Assembly (NCBI GenBank): GCA_012521755.1
Contig: JAAYLV010000118.1
Location: 1-33,619 of the forward strand
Direction of reading: 5' to 3'
DNA length: 33,619 nt
From: Bacillota bacterium
Lineage (GTDB): Bacteria; Bacillota; Limnochordia; JAAZLZ01
Position 1 is the first letter of the stretch; every line of letters begins with the position of its first letter. Positions 32,520 to 33,619 of the stretch are shown piece by piece. The translations under genes were made by a program, and so were the position numbers. The notes below the pieces were generated by a model. The model was not told the DNA's origin and did no database searches. It was given only the letters and a program-made list of their open reading frames with translations.

Positions 32520-33619
32520 GCCTGCTCGACGCTGCGGGCCTCGAGACTCTGTAGTCGGGGGGGAACCAGGTCATTGGCGATGAGCATGTCGTAAGTCTCC
32601 CGCCGCACGACTAGGTCCGCCGACCCTCGATAGACGAAAACCGCCGCGGGACGGGGGAGACGGTTGTAATTGCTGGCCATGGAATAGGTATAGGCTCCAG
32701 TGCAAAAGACAGCCAGGATATCCCCGGGAACCACATCGGGCGCCTCCAAGTCCCAGATGAGCATGTCCCCCGACTCACAGCATTTGCCCGCAACAGATAC
32801 TATTTGGGTTTTCTGCTCCGTGGCCTTATTAGCCACCACAGCCTCATAGACCGCCTGATAGAGGGCCACCCGGGGGTTGTCGCCCATGCCCCCATCAACG
32901 GTTACATATTTACGAATGCCAGGGAGATCTTTGACGGCGCCAACCCGGTAGAGGGTTGTACCGGCCTCCCCAACGATGGACCGGCCAGGCTCAACGCTGA
33001 GCAGGGGAAGGTCCAAGCGGCATTTTGCCCCGTTCTCCCGGACGGCCTCACCTAGATAGGCTATGTACTCCTCCGGGCTGATGGGGGCATCGCCGGTGCT
33101 GTACCTAATGCCCAAACCGCCCCCCAGGTTCAATTCTGCCGCAGTCCAGCCCAGCTCATCCCGGATCTCTTTTAGGAAATGAAATATGAGCCCGATGGTA
33201 ACCCCAAAGGATTCGAGTTCAAAAATCTGGGACCCGATGTGGCAGTGAAGCCCGCGCAAGTTAAGGTTCCTTGCTTCCAGGGCCCTTTGTACAGCCTCCC
33301 GGGCTATCCCCTGGGCCAAGGGAAAACCAAACTTGGAGTCTAGCTGACCTGTTTGGATGTAGGTATGGGTGTGGGCTTCGACCCCTGGCGTAACGCGAAG
33401 GAGGATATCGATCCGGCAGCCTAGTTTTTCACAGAGTCGGTCGAGTACTTCCAGTTCAAAGCAGTTGTCAACGACGATGCAGCCAATTCCCTCCTGCAGA
33501 GCCATCAGGAGCTCCTCGGGGGACTTGTTGTTGCCGTGGAAGTAGATCCTCTCCCTGGGAAAATCGGCCGCCAGGGCGGTGTAAAGCTCCCCGCCCGAGA
33601 CAACATCCAGGTGAAGACC
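32516..33619 (-). CDS. lysA: Diaminopimelate decarboxylase (5' end cut by window edge)
   Basis: LysA decarboxylates meso-diaminopimelate to lysine with PLP. The frame is open to the right edge: upstream of the track's M at 33505 it still reads LDVVSGGELYTALAADFPRERIYFHGNNKSPEEL, the conserved family region, so this M is internal and the gene starts outside the window. Visible motifs are GLHCHIGSQI, NLGGGLGIRY, SVEPGRSIVGEAG, and CESGDM. The PLP lysine is in the missing N-terminal part. It overlaps cca by four bases. Its position before cca, not near lysC, puts lysine synthesis in another operon. Confidence 0.94.
   Translation of the reverse strand, partial: GLHLDVVSGGELYTALAADFPRERIYFHGNNKSPEELLMALQEGIGCIVVDNCFELEVLDRLCEKLGCRIDILLRVTPGVEAHTHTYIQTGQLDSKFGFPLAQGIAREAVQRALEARNLNLRGLHCHIGSQIFELESFGVTIGLIFHFLKEIRDELGWTAAELNLGGGLGIRYSTGDAPISPEEYIAYLGEAVRENGAKCRLDLPLLSVEPGRSIVGEAGTTLYRVGAVKDLPGIRKYVTVDGGMGDNPRVALYQAVYEAVVANKATEQKTQIVSVAGKCCESGDMLIWDLEAPDVVPGDILAVFCTGAYTYSMASNYNRLPRPAAVFVYRGSADLVVRRETYDMLIANDLVPPRLQSLEARSVEQA

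Noticed and set aside
1-33619. CRISPR array, insertion sequence, prophage or restriction island
   Set aside because: No regularly spaced repeats, transposase, integrase, phage or restriction genes were recognised on either strand.

Overview
The window reads as a chromosomal segment of an endospore-forming Firmicute (Clostridia-like, moderately GC-rich). The evidence is the presence of SpoIVA, SpoIIP, a YtfJ/GerW-type spore protein, a YIEGIA/cap pair, DUF3189, DUF1614 and DUF2953 proteins, and an IspH-ribosomal S1 fusion of the kind known from clostridial lineages. I cannot name a species. Apart from a short gene end at the left edge, every convincing gene is on the minus strand, so the window is read here from right to left. 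Many starts are GTG or TTG and are set by strong Shine-Dalgarno sequences.

Layout in the order of transcription. (1) 33619-27373: lysA (5' end outside the window), cca, an M50 site-2 protease, trpS, scpA, scpB, a DUF2953 protein and ytfJ, closed by a rho-independent terminator at 27325-27348. (2) 27260-16691: a MnmG/TrmFO-like FAD protein, rluB, an aromatic block (aroH, hisC, aroF, tyrA, aroA), then cmk, plsC and the ispH-rpsA fusion, closed by a strong terminator at 16618-16657. Most junctions from hisC to plsC are 4-bp ATGA overlaps. (3) 16506-8703: DUF1614, spoIIP, YIEGIA and its small partner, DUF3189, DUF512 (radical-SAM-like), der, plsY and gpsA. (4) spoIVA, with a candidate sigma-E-type promoter, and then the HU gene. 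(5) 6396-1862: hom, thrC, thrB and lysC, read from an extended -10 promoter and ended by a terminator at 1805-1833. This operon makes threonine and the aspartate-semialdehyde branch precursors.

The left-hand 1.86 kb is different. It holds the 3' end of a plus-strand gene, an orphan MEDS-like gene on the minus strand, and about 1.1 kb without a credible ORF. That stretch carries several perfect inverted repeats, including two adjacent dyads upstream of the MEDS-like gene and an isolated 18-bp dyad. It is the least explained part of the window. The other candidate for undescribed biology is the conserved sporulation cluster spoIIP-YIEGIA-cap-DUF3189-DUF512. No mobile elements, CRISPR arrays, tRNAs or rRNAs were recognised.
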